Positions 1 to 12,330 of a stretch of DNA of 64,000 nt are shown piece after piece. Position 1 is the stretch's first letter. The number at the start of each line of letters is the position of its first letter. The position numbers were made by a program, and so were the translations under genes. This stretch comes from Cycas panzhihuaensis (lineage: Eukaryota; Cycadophyta): NCBI GenBank assembly GCA_023213395.1, contig CM041465.1, positions 133,865,741 through 133,929,740 of the forward strand, read 5' to 3'. The notes under the pieces are model-generated. The model was given only the letters and a program-made list of their open reading frames with translations. It made no database searches and was not told the origin of the DNA.

Positions 1-720
1 GACCTAGCTCTTATTAAAATTTAATGCTAAGGAAATAGTGGAGTGATCCAAAGTTAGTCATTTTGAAATTACTTTTGAGATTCTATTAGAGACTAAAATT
101 CCATTTATTATCATTTCTAATGATCGACAAATTATCAACATAGAGTATAATAATAGTAACTAGATCATTGTGGATCTGAATATATAAATTAAAATAAGAG
201 GATGAATTATTCAGTCCATGCTTAAGAAAAAAAATACTAATTTTTGTATACCAAGTATGAGGTGCCTACTTGAGTCCATATAAAGCTTTCTTGAGTTTGT
301 AAACTAAATGTTCTTTTTTAGGAACAATATAGTCAAGAGGTTATTTTAAGTAAACTTCTTTAGAAAGGTCTCTGTTGAGAAAAATCACTCTTATTATCCA
401 TCTGATAAATAGGCCATTTGAACTAAGCTGCTGGTGACTTAACTAAACAAAAAGTTACCATTTTAATAATAAGTATGGAAGTACCATCATAGTTAATACC
501 TTCTTATTATTTAAAACCTTTTGGAATAAGGTATGTTTTTTGTCTTTCAATGGAGCTATCAACATAATACTTTATTTTATAAATCCAATGGTAATCAATT
601 ATCTTCTTTCTTAAAGGTAATTCAATGAGTTCCCAAATATCATTTTTTAGGATGAAATTTATCTCTTCATCTATAACAACCTATTATATTTGGTCTTTGA
701 CTACCTCTTTAAAGGTGGAA
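1..720 (-). pseudogene. Copia reverse transcriptase relic (element Copia-1)
   Basis: Reading the minus strand gives a decayed Ty1/copia reverse transcriptase. At 363-390 the match to the family motif AFLNGDL reads VIFLNRDL. At 252-300 the motif KLKKALYGLK is followed by a TAG stop and APHTW, so the expected Gln (CAG) has become a stop. Upstream on the minus strand (around 430-600) the usual Trp-Lys-Tyr-Lys-like segment before the RT core can be followed through several stops. The element runs off the left edge of the window, so RNase H and the 3' LTR are not seen. It is one unit with the integrase, protease and gag relics at 1080-3383. Family assignment is firm; domain limits are approximate. 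Confidence 0.85.
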
Positions 721-1079
721 GGCTCAAGAACATTGAGAACTTGTGTTATTAAAGCAAAGTTTGTTATATGCCTATACTTCAATTACCTTTTTCATGTTGT
801 AGGAGGTGATGATGCATCTACCATAACTTACAAGTACCACTTAGGAAGTTTCTTAATGCCTTCAACTTGATTGCCTTCTTAAGATAGAGGTGGTAATATA
901 GATGTTATTATAGAAGTAAATGGAGATGCGAGAGGAGTAGATGATAAACTTAGAGTATATGAATTTGAAGGAGTAGAAGGGCCCATAATTAGTATAGGAG
1001 AGAAGGTTTTGAAACATTAACATCATTGTCTATCAAAAACTATATATAAGATTGAGTTAAGTCCTAACTATTTTCTATA

Positions 1080-1860
1080 ATATAACATCTCGAAATGAGT
1101 ATACCTATCTTATAATAGGGTCATACACCTTGTAAGATTTGTAACTAGGTACATAGCCTATGAAGATGCACTTCAAGCTTTTATCATTAAGTTTCCTTTT
1201 GCAACGTATATATATAGGTCATACATTTGAATGTTTAAAGTTGTAAGACTATATGCTTTTATCCTAACTAAGCCTCCTCATGTGTCATATTTCTAACGAC
1301 TAAAGTTAAGCTCATATTCATAAGGTATACAGTAGTAAAAACAACTTTAGCCCAAAATGAGTTAGCAATGCTTGAAATATTTGCCTTTATTTTTACCTTG
1401 TTCACTAATGCTTGATTCATATATTTAGCAACACAATTTTTTTGATGAGTATGAGAAGCTAAGAACTGACATTTAATACCATGTTCTTTAAAGAAATTAG
1501 TAAACTAATTTGATATATATTCACCTCTATTATCTATATATAGTTTCTTGATTATTGTACTATATTCATTTTCAACTTCAACTTTGAATTCACTGAATTT
1601 CTCAAAGGCTTCAAACTTATTCTTTAGACAGTAGACCTAAATTTTTCGAGAATAATCATTAATTAAAGTGATAAAATATAAATTTCTTTTAAGGAAAGGC
1701 TTAGACATAAGTTCATAAATGTCTGAGTGAACTAAGTTCAATGGTTTAGTTGAATACCAAGCTTTCTTAGATTGAAATGGTTCCTTGTATTGCTTACCAA
1801 CTATGCATGCTTTATAGAAGCATTTATTCTATTTGATTTTAGGTAGCCCATATACCATCT
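1080..1860 (-). pseudogene. Copia integrase relic (Copia-1)
   Basis: The minus strand encodes a nearly collinear copia integrase with few stops. In order one sees the end of the zinc-binding region (AFYKACIVGKQYKEPF), the catalytic-core start LVHSDIYELM (first Asp), the segment FITLINDYSRKI, the second Asp region KLYIDNRGEY (normally LRTDNGGEY) and the segment before the catalytic Glu, where the usual glutamate region reads CVAKYMNQAL. The expected Glu is therefore not present. Stops are TAG or TAA at positions where Trp or Gln is usual. Order relative to the RT at lower coordinates is the normal copia order GAG-PR-IN-RT. Confidence 0.88.
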
Positions 1861-2700
1861 AAAGCTTAAACATGACATTGAGACTCTATATATTTAGATA
1901 ACCAAGTCATTGGTATCATAACTAATCCTTAGTATACTTTTAAGTAAGTTGCTCCTTATTGTGAGAAGATTCACCCTACAATTTAAGAGGTGGGTCATCT
2001 ATAACAATCTACTTTCCTTTATCTACATGAGTAGACTGCATAATAACACTTGAGTTCTAATTCTATATAGAGGAAAATGACATACTATCAAGCTTGTAAA
2101 GATCATTATCCTTATGTTTAGTTGTCACTACCTGACTAGTTAAGTGATTTGAAATAGTATAAATGACCTAGCTGAAGAGCACATTAAAATTCTACTTATC
2201 AATCTAACAAATAAAGATTAGGTTTTGTTTCATACTAGGTATATATAAGATATTACTTATATGATGACCAATATTTAAAATTTTCAAGGCTGCTGGAGTT
2301 TTTTGAATCTTGGCTATAACATATATAATATCATCACCAAACGTAATTATTTGTATCTAAACAAGTTTGGTGACTTTTAATAGTTCTTTAGTGCTTATCA
2401 TATGATGAGTAGTGCTAGAATCTATCAATCAAGAGTTTTCTGAATGATGAGAAGATAAAGCAACAAAGAATAGGTTCTGAATATCAATCATATGGCCTCT
2501 TTACTGGAAATTTTTATTATGGCCTTAAGACTAGTTTCTAGGTTGATTTTGGTTTCTTTGTTGTATATTTCCCTAATTATGTCCTCTATTCTATTATAGA
2601 TTCTAGATTTCCTACTATCTAGGATTATTCTATAAGAGTTGTAGATTAGATTACCTTTTTTCTATACTCAATGATAATATGCCTAAGTTTTCCGTAATAA
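1861..2700 (-). pseudogene. Copia protease and zinc-knuckle relic (Copia-1)
   Basis: At about 2395-2440 the minus strand reads WLIDSSTTHHM, matching the copia aspartic protease signature WLIDSGATHHM with Gly replaced by Ser next to the catalytic Asp. Farther upstream on the minus strand (about 2640-2700) a degenerate CCHC knuckle can be made out (YYGKLRHIIIEY, with the cysteines turned to Tyr, consistent with G-to-A change). The stretch between 1861 and 2390 should hold the pre-integrase region but is too decayed for a confident call. It lies between the integrase and gag of the same element. Confidence 0.65.
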
Positions 2701-2945
2701 AGGTAAGTAATATTTTATCTTCTCTATTGATTTTTAGTATACTATGGTTATTGGTTTAAATTCATAGAACTAAACTATTGGGTAAGTGGCTACTATTGAG
2801 ACTAAGTCCTCCCTTAATTTCTAGCTATAAATACAAGAATTGTCTTAGAATAAGATATTGTTCCTTCACAGTTCAAGATACCTTATTCCTTCAATAATAG
2901 TCCTTCCAAGGTATTGAAGTCTATAATAGAAAATTCATTGGATAA

Positions 2946-3383
2946 TTAAGAAATAAAACTATTGCATATTGAAAGAAGGATATTTATAACACTAGAAATA
3001 AAGTCATGGTTAGAACAAGGAGCTTTGAGACTTATAAATTGGTTCTTAATGGACTTAACTTTAGTTATATATGAGAGAATGGAGCCAGCAAAGGGCATGG
3101 CATATAAATATGCTTTTAGCATAATGGCTTTGGAGTTAACTTTCCACTCATAAAGGGAACATATAATATTCCAAGCTTCATGAAAAGTATATACTATCTT
3201 AATTTTTTGATCTATATTGTTCTCCATAACTAAGTAAAGGAAGGATAGATCTATACTATCTTTAGCTATAAAAGTAGTAAGAGTAATAAGGTCTGGAGTG
3301 ATCTCACTATTTAGGTTAGTTAGGTTAAGTGTGGGAGCAGGTTTGGTTATGTCTCCAAATATATAAGAGTAAAAATAATTCAT
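2946..3383 (-). pseudogene. Copia gag relic (Copia-1)
   Basis: This is an open stretch of 145 codons on the minus strand. It contains AWNIICSLYEWKVNSKA, which fits the core of plant copia gag (the UBN2-type segment 'A..iW..L...Y'), followed by LKAYLYAMPFAGS and a Ser/Leu-rich C terminus. The start codon is not certain, because the upstream region is decayed. Its position just upstream of the protease relic on the same strand supports the call. A full copia gag is longer (about 250-300 residues), so this is a piece. Confidence 0.6.
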
Positions 3384-5588
3384 GATTAAGGGGTGTTTGA
3401 CTTATTTTTTCCAAACCAAGAAATCATTAGTCCTAAATAGTTTAATAACATTTGAAATTAATAATTTTATTACCATTGTGAGCTATCTGCTTAGTGGGCT
3501 ACTGGGTTAGTATGTTAACATTTTAATATCTCTAAGGAAGCCCTCGATTACTATTTTATCTAATGGAACCTACGTATAGATGGTAGTTTAAAGACTCTAT
3601 ATATGTTAGTACATGAGTAAGTTAAGCTTGATATATCTTGGTACATAAGCATAGAAGGCTTGGTTGTTCCCTTAACATTATATATCTACCTATGCCAAAT
3701 TTATACCAAATGATAAATCTAGTAAAGGACTAAAACTAAGGCACTCATCCTCTCCAGGTCTAGCTTAGTCTTTAAATGTTAAAGGAAAGGGTTTATACCT
3801 CAATTTGTCACTAGATATACCTTATAACAAGATGCCCCCTAGCCTTCTTATCTAGGTGAATACAACTCACATATGTAGGAGTGATTACTTTAGGGGTCCT
3901 AATCATTCCCCTTATAAGATTGATAGTTTATGCAATTCAATTTATAGATTATCTTATTTAATGTTTCAAGTTAAAATTTCTTTTTCAAAGTGGTCTTATT
4001 TAAATATAAGAATATGAATTTTAAATGGTTTTAAAATAGGAGGCTTGATTAAAAGGAAGCAAATAAATATTAAAAGTGTAAAGGAAAGCATTTAGAGTGC
4101 TCAATATGGAAGGGGTCACTACTAAGAGGTGCAAAAATAATTCTTCCTCATGTTAGTATAATATCTATTATGCTTAATTCATGTGCAAACAGTCCTCAAG
4201 AACTAGCAAGCTACCACCAATTATTCTTGGGCCACCACCAGTCATCCTCGAGCCACCACTAGCCACTTAAGCCGATAAGGCATGTTTAGTTGTTATTTGA
4301 TTTATTATTTTTTAATTTTAAAATAGAACGTTGGGTAGAGGTAAGCTTCTACCTCCCCGCAACTATAAATAATTTGGGTGTACCACCTAGGTATTTTTCA
4401 ATACCACCTTGAATTATTAGAGATTTGATTTACTACTTCAACTATAGATTAACGAATACTTAATCTGCTCTATCCTCATCCCCACACCTTAAATAAGAAA
4501 AGCAGTTGTAACAATAAAGTACTACATACTATTAGATAAAAATAAGTGAAAAATACTTCCCAATTGATAAAAAGTTCTTTATAATATTCTTGAAAATCCC
4601 TCTTAAAAGTGTATTTAAAACTTTTAACTAATGAAAAAGTGCCTTAAAAATATAAGATAAGGTGAAAGAAAAGGGTTTATATAGCTTAGAATATGCCTAA
4701 AATATGCCAAATAATGGTCTAAATTGACATACTTTAAGTTAGGAGATATTATAAAAATAGTTTAATGACCTCCTTATGAATGAGAAAACTAAGTTGTGAG
4801 TCTTTTAACCCCTTTAACAATATAAAACCTTGTCATGTTTAGGCTACATATGACCACCTGCTTATCCTAAGGGGATTCCTAGACCTGAAAGAAAATTTTA
4901 ATCAAATTAAATATACTAAAAACTTTATAAAAATAAAATTATACTAAAGCTAAAAATTTTAAAAATGTAAGATGTTTAACTATTTATTTGTGTTGATAAA
5001 ATTTCTAAAGAATTGATCAAAAAACTTGATGAAATCACTTTTAATTCATGCTTTGGCAAGTGATGATAAACTTGGATCAAAGAAAATACTCAAGCAAGCT
5101 ATCAAAGGGCATATTTGGTCTTCAATAGAGTTGTGTGGAGTGTAAAAGTTGGATTGATGGAGGTATTTGTACATCAACATATAAAGCTCGAATAAATTAT
5201 TCATTGATAGATGGCAGATAATTCACATACTCTCATGATAGATGTTGTTTCTTCATGAGAAGATTCCCATTACATGACTAGTACCTTTATTCCATAGTAG
5301 TCGTGTAAGACTTTGCACAGAATGATCCACATATACAAGCAAATTTATCCATAGCTATAATCTCCTTATGTGGGTAGCCCTTGCATTTATAATGTGTAGG
5401 TGGGCAATTGTATTCTTTTCATGCACTTATAAACTTGAGTAGACAACTCCTCTACATAAATGTAGGATGATTCATATAGGTACAATCATATATCTGAGCA
5501 AGGATATGGGTAGATAGGTTCATGCAAGACCCATGACATTGTTTAGATAGAGCTTTAATGCAGTTAGGGTTATTCAATCATGATAGAT
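3384..5588. other. AT-rich stretch without a recognised feature
   Basis: I see no convincing coding frame, LTR pair or RNA gene here. On the minus strand this would be the untranslated leader of Copia-1 if the primer site at 5927 belongs to it, but 2.5 kb is long for a leader and an unrecognised insertion is likely. Around 4190-4270 a Ser/Pro-type triplet run (ccaccacca...) repeats three times in slightly changed form. Confidence 0.4.
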
Positions 5589-5632
<44 letters not shown>

Positions 5633-5633
5633 G

Positions 5634-5668
<35 letters not shown>

Positions 5669-5670
5669 TA
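5589..5670. repeat. Compound microsatellite (TC)n(TA)n(GTAT)n
   Basis: About ten TC units are followed directly by about ten TA units, a short GA/TA join and about seven GTAT units. The open frame that crosses it is simply the repeat translated and is not a gene. Confidence 0.95.
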
Positions 5671-5926
5671 GGTTAAAGAATTCATAAATAGGAGCTTCAC
5701 GAACAAGATTGGAGTCAAACAAGTTCACATAAATGGATAAATGGATTGAAACAAAGATGAATAATTGGTGTATACATAGAACGGGCTTCAAACAAACTTG
5801 AATGGGATAAAACATTTTTACAATAGCTCTCAAATAGAGTTCCATTTTTATAATGGAATATAATAGACTTATTCACTTGATGAATGATCAACCTATAGTA
5901 GATGAGTATTTACTAGAGAAAGACTA

Positions 5927-5938
5927 GCTCTGATACTA
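5927..5938 (-). other. Antisense tRNA-iMet-type primer binding site
   Basis: The plus strand reads GCTCTGATACTA; its complement TAGTATCAGAGC differs by one base from the plant copia primer site TGGTATCAGAGC. It sits two bases from the start of the LTR at 5941, as expected for a minus-strand element whose interior lies to the left. Confidence 0.75.
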
Positions 5939-5940
5939 AA

Positions 5941-6221
5941 TGATAGAATTAAAATTAATCTAACATATGGAAAACACATGTAAGAATCTTTATTTTTATA
6001 TCTAATAAATATAAACTCATCAAATATATTATAAACACATTCACATGAATATAATATGTTGAATGAGAATTAGAAATTAGCTATAATCCAAAATAATAAT
6101 AAGAGCAAATTAGTTGATGAATTATATAGAAGTTTAATAGAGTTTTGGCTCTTACCAAATATGCAATTCGTGCTTATAATGAGTGTAGTCGTAGCCTTTT
6201 TAGAGGGCTTAATATCTATCA
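5941..6221 (-). repeat. Copia 5' LTR, minus-strand element
   Basis: The segment starts TGATAG and the first good partner end is CTATCA at 6216-6221, giving six-base inverted termini of the TG...CA type. The antisense primer site lies directly to the left. No second copy of this LTR is found in the window, so the right end is inferred from the inverted termini only. It may be the 5' LTR of Copia-1 or of another, deleted element. Confidence 0.55.
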
Positions 6222-6419
6222 CATTATAAATGATAGATATGGATTGGACCTCAAATTCTTATAGTTCATTGGGCATCATATTATATACATCTCGTTGAAT
6301 AATTATAAGGTTAAAGTAGGGTGATGACCCTCAATTTGAAAGTATAATATTAAGTTATAACTTAAGTTATAATTACACTTTATTTAAATAAAGTGACTAA
6401 CTTTACATGAGAGTACATG

Positions 6420-7010
6420 AAGGAGTTATTATATTTTAATAGTTAATTAGTTGACTTCTTTAGGTAAATAAGTTCTTAAACAAAGAGTTATAGAAAAGAT
6501 TCCTAGAAGTATTGGAGAGATAATAAAATTTGAGATTGTGACTATAATAATTAAAGTAATAAAAAACTTATTAACATTAAATATTAGAGTTACTCTCTAT
6601 GCTCTTGATAATAGAATAGAAAAAGAGTTTAATTGATGCTTTAGAATAAGCTTTTTCCCCTAAGGCAAACTTAAGGGGGAAATTTAGTAGATCGTAGAGG
6701 CAAGGTCAAGGATCTATAAAAGCACCAACATCATCATCAACATTTGAATCAATATTTAGATAAGAAAGTTATAGATATAGACACAACCAAGACTAATTTC
6801 AAATAATAGGAAGATGAAGATTAAGAGGAAGAAGTCATATTCCACCAAGAGGATGAATTTTATCTTGAGGAAGAGGAAGAACACCATCTCAAGGAATTGG
6901 AAGAGGAAGAGGAAGAGGAAGAGGATTCATTCCAAATTTCTACAAATATAGAATGCAAGGAAATTTATCTTATGAATGGTAAAAGGATAGTATAACAAAC
7001 ATAATAATAG
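6420..7010 (+). pseudogene. Copia-A gag relic with zinc knuckle
   Basis: The region is decayed in several frames. Its C-terminal part is clear: a Gly-Arg repeat encoded by the ggaaga run at about 6896-6933 leads into a degenerate CCHC knuckle (FYKYRMQGNLSYEW) in which Cys codons have become Tyr and Trp. A basic GR-rich linker before a knuckle is usual in plant copia gag. The N-terminal half is recognisable only by position. Confidence 0.65.
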
Positions 7011-7059
7011 AAAGAAATAAAAAAATTTTCTATACAAATTTAAATATAAAATCCTCTAA

Positions 7060-7678
7060 TGATAAGAATAATAAATGGCATATTAATTCTAGTTGTTCCA
7101 CACATATGTCCTATAATGCTAAGATGTTTTCTAAAATTAAAGAAGAAAATAATCAAAGGAAAGTCATTTTTAGAAATAGTAATACATAAGAAGTTTAAGA
7201 ACAAAGTGTTATGACAATACAAATAAAAAGTAGAGAAAACAAAAATATTTAGATTATGTAATTTATTCTCAGATTAAAAAAAAACTTGTTATCTATTGGA
7301 AAAATGATGGAACCATAGTATAGGATAGTTTTGACAATAGAGAATGTGAAATTAGCAACAAATTAAATAATGAGATGATAACTACTAAAGGTCAAATGAC
7401 CAAGGATAGATTATTTAAATTTATACTTTCTCCACTAATCTAATTCTTAAATTCACTCTCAAATGAAAATATACTTTAGCATTAAAGATTTGGGCATCTC
7501 AATTATGGTAGACTTGTTACCTTAAGGAATAAGGGTATGATTATTAGACTTTTATTTATATAAGGTAGTAACAAAGTATATGACGGTTGCATTTATGGAA
7601 AATAACATAGAGAAAGTTTTTTAAATTTAGAATTTTAGTTAAGATATCCACCATAATTAATACATATAAATTTATATG
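7060..7678 (+). pseudogene. Copia-A protease, pre-integrase and integrase N terminus
   Basis: At about 7077-7190 the frame INSSCSTHMSYNAKMF matches the copia protease block (usually DSGASxHM) with the catalytic Asp changed to Asn. At 7474-7560 a pre-integrase block is seen: a leucine, two stops where Trp is usual, then RFGHLNYGRLVTL. At about 7585-7678 the zinc-binding end of integrase reads GCIYGK-stop-HRESF and then LIHINLY, where the first catalytic Asp (LIHSD) has become Asn. The frame is cut here by the Copia-B insertion and resumes at 15227. Confidence 0.82.
7674..7678. repeat. Target-site duplication ATATG, left copy of Copia-B
   Basis: Five bases ATATG directly before the 5' LTR are repeated at 15227-15231 directly after the 3' LTR. 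Five base pairs is the normal copia duplication length. Confidence 0.88.
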
Positions 7679-7989
7679 TAAAAGAGGTTAATGTATCAAG
7701 GTGATTTGTTTAGATTAATTATGTGACCTTAGGATATATTGTTAGCATTAGTCTCTTAATGAAATACACTTTATATGCATTTAGATGTAATTTCAGGTTC
7801 ATGTCATTAGGCGAGAAAATCCTAATCCTAATGCTCACCCTCAATAATAAAAGGCAAAATCTCAATGAGGGAGTAATTATTCATTCTCACCTCCAAGCTT
7901 GCTCTCACATCTTATTTCATCTCTTTTTCATTCTCCATTGTCATTATGTGTATGTGAGTGATTTATTCCCTAGATCCATCCTTCCTTCA
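7679..7989 (+). repeat. Copia-B 5' LTR
   Basis: It begins TAAAAGAGG, a G-to-A changed form of the TGAAAGAGG that begins the 3' LTR, and ends in CCTTCA. An AATAAAAGG signal lies near 7845. The primer site follows after two bases. The open stretch inside it has no coding meaning. Confidence 0.92.
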
Positions 7990-7991
7990 TG

Positions 7992-8010
7992 TGGTATCAG
8001 AGCTAGAAGG
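7992..8010 (+). other. Copia-B primer binding site (tRNA-iMet type)
   Basis: TGGTATCAGAGC followed by TAGAAGG sits two bases after the 5' LTR. It is the intact plant copia primer site, complementary to the 3' end of initiator methionine tRNA. Confidence 0.93.
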
Positions 8011-9900
8011 GGATCTATTCACTCTATTCCACTTGCATGAAGTCATTTTGCCTCTCATTTACCTTTAATGTGAAGTATTAAGAGTGCACTAATTATTTTT
8101 AATATTTTGAGACATTAAAATTATAGTACTTTATATGTATCTTCTTTCTCTATATGTGAATAATTTCAGAGGTGAAGAATATAGGTTTTTGAAGATGTTC
8201 AACTGCCAGAACAGTCACAAAAGCATTAAAGGCCTAAAATTTCATGAAAAAATTGACCATCCCAGATTTTGATGATAATTTTAGAGGATTATTTTTGTCT
8301 TCTAGAGTAGCTTTAGATTCAGCCTGCAACAATGAGTTTTAACTGAGACAAAAGGGTAAAATTTACGGATAAGTGCCTTAATATACTTTTTCTAATGAAA
8401 TCCTTTAATTATAAGCTAAAACTCTAAAAATTTTATTAAGGGGTCTAGTAGATTTATGTCTTAGGATCATTTTAAGATAAATCTCATGAAATTTCATCTA
8501 CTGATTAGTGAGATCTATGCAATTTTCTTATGGATGCTGAATTTGCCTACTCAACCCCACAAAAGATATCACGACTGCATTTCAGAAAAAATTTTGGCTA
8601 ATTTTGGAGATAGTGCAGAAGGGAAAGTTGATGTACATGTCAAATGTAACTTTTGACATATTGAAGTTTAGATTCTGAGACAGTGGATTTGGCAGGATTC
8701 TATTTTTGTGTTTTATTTAGGCAAATTTTTTTATGCCTTTTTAGAAATCTAACTTTACTAATATATCAAGAATAATATTTTGAACACTTTTTCCTTCTGA
8801 TATAAATTTAAATTTCATTATTTAAGCCTTTATATTTGTAATTTTTAGAAAAAATTACCCATTTATCATTATTTATAAATTTTATGAAAAAATCACAAAA
8901 TAGGATAAAATAACATGCATATAGATTTAGAAAAATTAGTATTTTAGTGGCAAGTTGATCCACTTTTTAGCCCATTATGGATTTTGTATTGAAATTTCTA
9001 AAAACATATTTGGAAACATTATACTAAAGCAAGGGAAACCTTAGATCGAAAGCAACATCTGGTTCCTTTGCTAAATCTAGCATGTTTTTTCTATTTACAC
9101 ACATAGCAGAAAGCATTACAAAAGTAGTAACAACAACCAAGCAAGCACGAAAAGCAAGCAAGCATATTTGACAACTTTCCATTTCAATTTTTAATTATTT
9201 AGAAATAACTTACATTATTCCTAAAGGGAATCTCATCTATATGATTTATACTGCTAGTTCCTGACTCATGTGCACACTTGTCTTGGTTGAAATAAACTAT
9301 GGTTGGCTGAAGTCCAGGCCCTAAGGGAGGTGTAAGTTTCATACTGGGTCTGGTCTTAACCAGAATAGTGGTGGAGGGATAGTTTAGCAATACTTACTAC
9401 CCAATCGAGATAATCCACGATAACCGGTAAATGGCGAAAACCTTAATATAAGATTAAAATTAACTTGGTCTAATATTCGTCATAGCTATAGGATATGCAC
9501 ATACTATTTGACTCTTCAGAGGAGGTATATAGCTTCTTACTAGTAAATTAGGTGAGGACTAGGAGTACCTGGGCTCCATTATAACTTAGATTTCATCATC
9601 AAGCACAGGTATAGGTATCACAGGTAAAAGCCCTAATTGTATACTAGAAGCCTTAGGCATCAAAACCTCACCTATATTTGGATATAAGTTAGAGGTCACT
9701 GGTATGACATATCACCACTCTTTGCCAGCTCTATATTAGGCCTCATCCTTACATTATTGCTTATACTTATTTTTCATAATTATTAAAAAATACTTAATCA
9801 TTGCTTACTTTTCATCATAGCATTTATTTCTATATCCCTATTACACTAAGTGTATTAACCACACATGTCAATGACACATACTTCTATCATCTCTTCTACT
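8011..9900 (+). other. Copia-B untranslated leader, unusually long
   Basis: No coding frame is seen for about 1.9 kb between the primer site and gag. The first kilobase is AU-rich with repeated 'aaaattt' blocks. The part from about 9010 to 9780 looks different: it keeps CG dinucleotides (cgatcgagat, ccacgataaccgg), has more C and G, and shows repeated CAAG units near 9139-9165. It may be a separate insertion, but I recognise no termini. Confidence 0.45.
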
Positions 9901-9904
9901 TAAT

Positions 9905-10760
9905 CATCACCATGTCATATCAATTCAAGCAGAATGTTAATTGCATATTGAAAGGCAAAGAAAATTAGGATTTATGGTATATTAGAGTTAAAAATACTAC
10001 AAAGTATGAAGGTCTTTAGAGAGCCCACTTGTAACCTATACCCATCATACCAGCAATAGCTACAACACCTACTTTTAGTGGATCTACCCCAATAGCTCCT
10101 ACAGATGCTACAACCAAACTACAATAGGAGATAGATGATGAAAATATTCGTGTAGGAATTCTATTAGTTATAGATCACTCCTTGCATAACTTGATTAATG
10201 AAGAGCAATATGATACAACCTAGAAGATCCTTGAAGTTCTCAAGAAGAACTTTGATACTAATTCAGATTTAGAATTTATTCATCTTATTCTAAAAATGTA
10301 GAAGGGATGAGCTCATGAGACAATGAATCTCCTTCAACCAATTAAACATGCAATTGATAAAGATTTTAAGACCCAATGTATCACTTGGGTATTCTTGATC
10401 TAATCATATCTACATGTCCCTAATTATACAAACTTACTTAGAAGTCTTCAATCTAATAGAACATTGAGGATACTCAACTTTGAAGAACTTGTTGAGAAGT
10501 TCATAGAATTTGACAAGACCTTTGATACCAACTTTATAGCCTCTGACTCTCTTCCAGATGTAGTATTTGAGGTGGAAGAAGAAGTTTGCTACATAAAAAA
10601 TCAAGGTCCCTCTCATGGCAGAGGAAATAACTAAGCAAGAGGAAGAAACATGGGAAATCATCCATAAGTCAATCAAACCCTTAGTCACAACCTTGATAGA
10701 CTCAAGGCTAAGGGCCACCTCAATAAAGAGTAAGATAGTTAGGCCAAACCAGTACCTCTT
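9905..10760 (+). pseudogene. Copia-B gag relic
   Basis: The plus strand reads, with stops, through a copia gag: a start region around FKQNVNCILKGKENWDLW (the 'W..W' block at the N terminus of gag) and then NLINEEQYDTT and ILEVLKKNFDTNSDLEF, which match the 'ArdiWd.Lk..Y.....' core. It ends in a basic Gly-Arg-rich tail (HGRGNN, ARGRNMG). The part after 9980 keeps a single frame for about 300 codons with stops of TAG/TAA type. A CCHC knuckle is not clearly preserved. Confidence 0.72.
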
Positions 10761-11069
10761 TAGGGACTGGTACTCAAACTATTATGTATAATTAGTATAA
10801 CTGTAAAGGACGTTTAACAAAAGACTGCAGAACTTCCACTTATAAGTTATCCAAGTTCCAACTAAAACATGGAGCTCACAATGTTAAAGAAACTTGTAAA
10901 GAATCCTTTAGTGATATAGGTTTTGTATAAGCACACTTTCAAAGAATTGAGGGATCTTCAACATTAAATGCCATTGACCAACTTTGAAACTTAATGTGGA
11001 TATATCACTTATGAATTCCCTTCACCAATGCCAAGCCCTATTAGAATTATAAATAGTATGGCTTCAATC

Positions 11070-12330
11070 GATGGACAGCGGATCATGGACATAGGAGTAA
11101 CTCAACATATGACATGTAATCGCAGTCTATATCAAACATTTGACTCAAATATTTAAGGAGTTATTCACATGGCTGATAAATCACAATAACCTGTTGAAGG
11201 AATTGGTAACATTTGCCTGTAACTCCTAGGCTTAAAAGATTTTGCATTGCTTGATGTCTTATATATACCCAATCTTAAACAAAACTTGCTTTCCTTATCT
11301 ACACTTATCTCTCATGGATTTAATCTAAGTGTAACCACAAATGACTAGACTCTCCAGGTCATTCATCCTCCAACTAATCAAGTGGTCTTGACTAGACATC
11401 TCTCTCGTAAACTCTTTCGACTAAATGACTCTCCATCTTCTGAAGCCTATTATGCCCAAAGCCCTTGTGATGATGAAGAATTTATATTTAATTCCATCTT
11501 GACCCATCCAACATTATCACTAGAAGCTCTTTGGAATGCTTGCATGGGCCATATTCACATTGATAGACTTAGAGATCTTTCTAACACTCTTCCAAATCTT
11601 CTAAATTTTTCCTCTAAGCCTTTTAAATGTAAACCTTGTATCATTACTAAATCTCATTAATAACCCTTTCCTAAAGTCAGTGGAAATCGAGCCATCTATT
11701 ACAATTAGTACACTCTGATCTGTGTGGACCAATGTACATTCGTTCGCTAAAGCGTAAATTATATTACATCTCTTTCATTGATGATTTCATTAGAAAAATA
11801 TTGGTAGTTTTTCTACACAAGAAAAATGAAGCCTTATGTGTATTCAAAGAATTCAAAGCCCATACTGAAAGAGAGTCAGGTTATCAACTCAAATGTCTTC
11901 GAACTGATAATGGTGGCAAATATACCTCACATAAGTTTGAAAGCTACTTTCGAGACAATGTCATCAAGTATCAAACAATAGTAGCAGGTACCCCATAATA
12001 AAATATAGTTGTTGAGTGCATGAATATGATGATCATGAACATGGCTCAAGCTATGTTGGTATACAAAAATGTACCTATCTACCTATGGGTTGAAGCCATC
12101 TGGACAACTATTTATTGTATCAATGTTATTAGCCCATCAAAGGAAGGACAATCACCTAATGAAAAATGGTCAGGACAAGCTCCTATTGTTCACTACTTCA
12201 AAAATTTTGGCTCTACATAATATGCTCATATTTTAGATGCATATCAAAATAAACTCCAGCCAAGGGCACTTAAAGGAATCTTTGTTGGATACCCTGTGGA
12301 TAAGAAAAGGTATAAGGTCTTTATACCTTC
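11070..12330 (+). pseudogene. Copia-B protease and integrase relic
   Basis: Protease: DGQRIMDIGVTQHMT at 11071-11130, where DSGAT of the family is DIGVT. Pre-integrase and zinc region: ALWNACMGHIHIDRLRDL and KCKPCIITKSH at 11526-11658, with the H/C pairs visible. Catalytic core: LHSDLCGPMY-like sequence near 11705-11735, then YYISFIDDFIRK and CLRTDNGGKYTS, which holds the second Asp. The region of the catalytic Glu reads VECMNMMIMNMA near 12012-12045. A stop after NKI (near 12000) and several frame changes show it is not functional. Confidence 0.88.

Noticed and set aside
7040-9390. Small open frames (7040-7222 minus, 7723-8040 plus, 9199-9390 minus)
   Set aside because: They lie opposite Copia-A protease, across the Copia-B LTR, or in its leader, and show no protein features.
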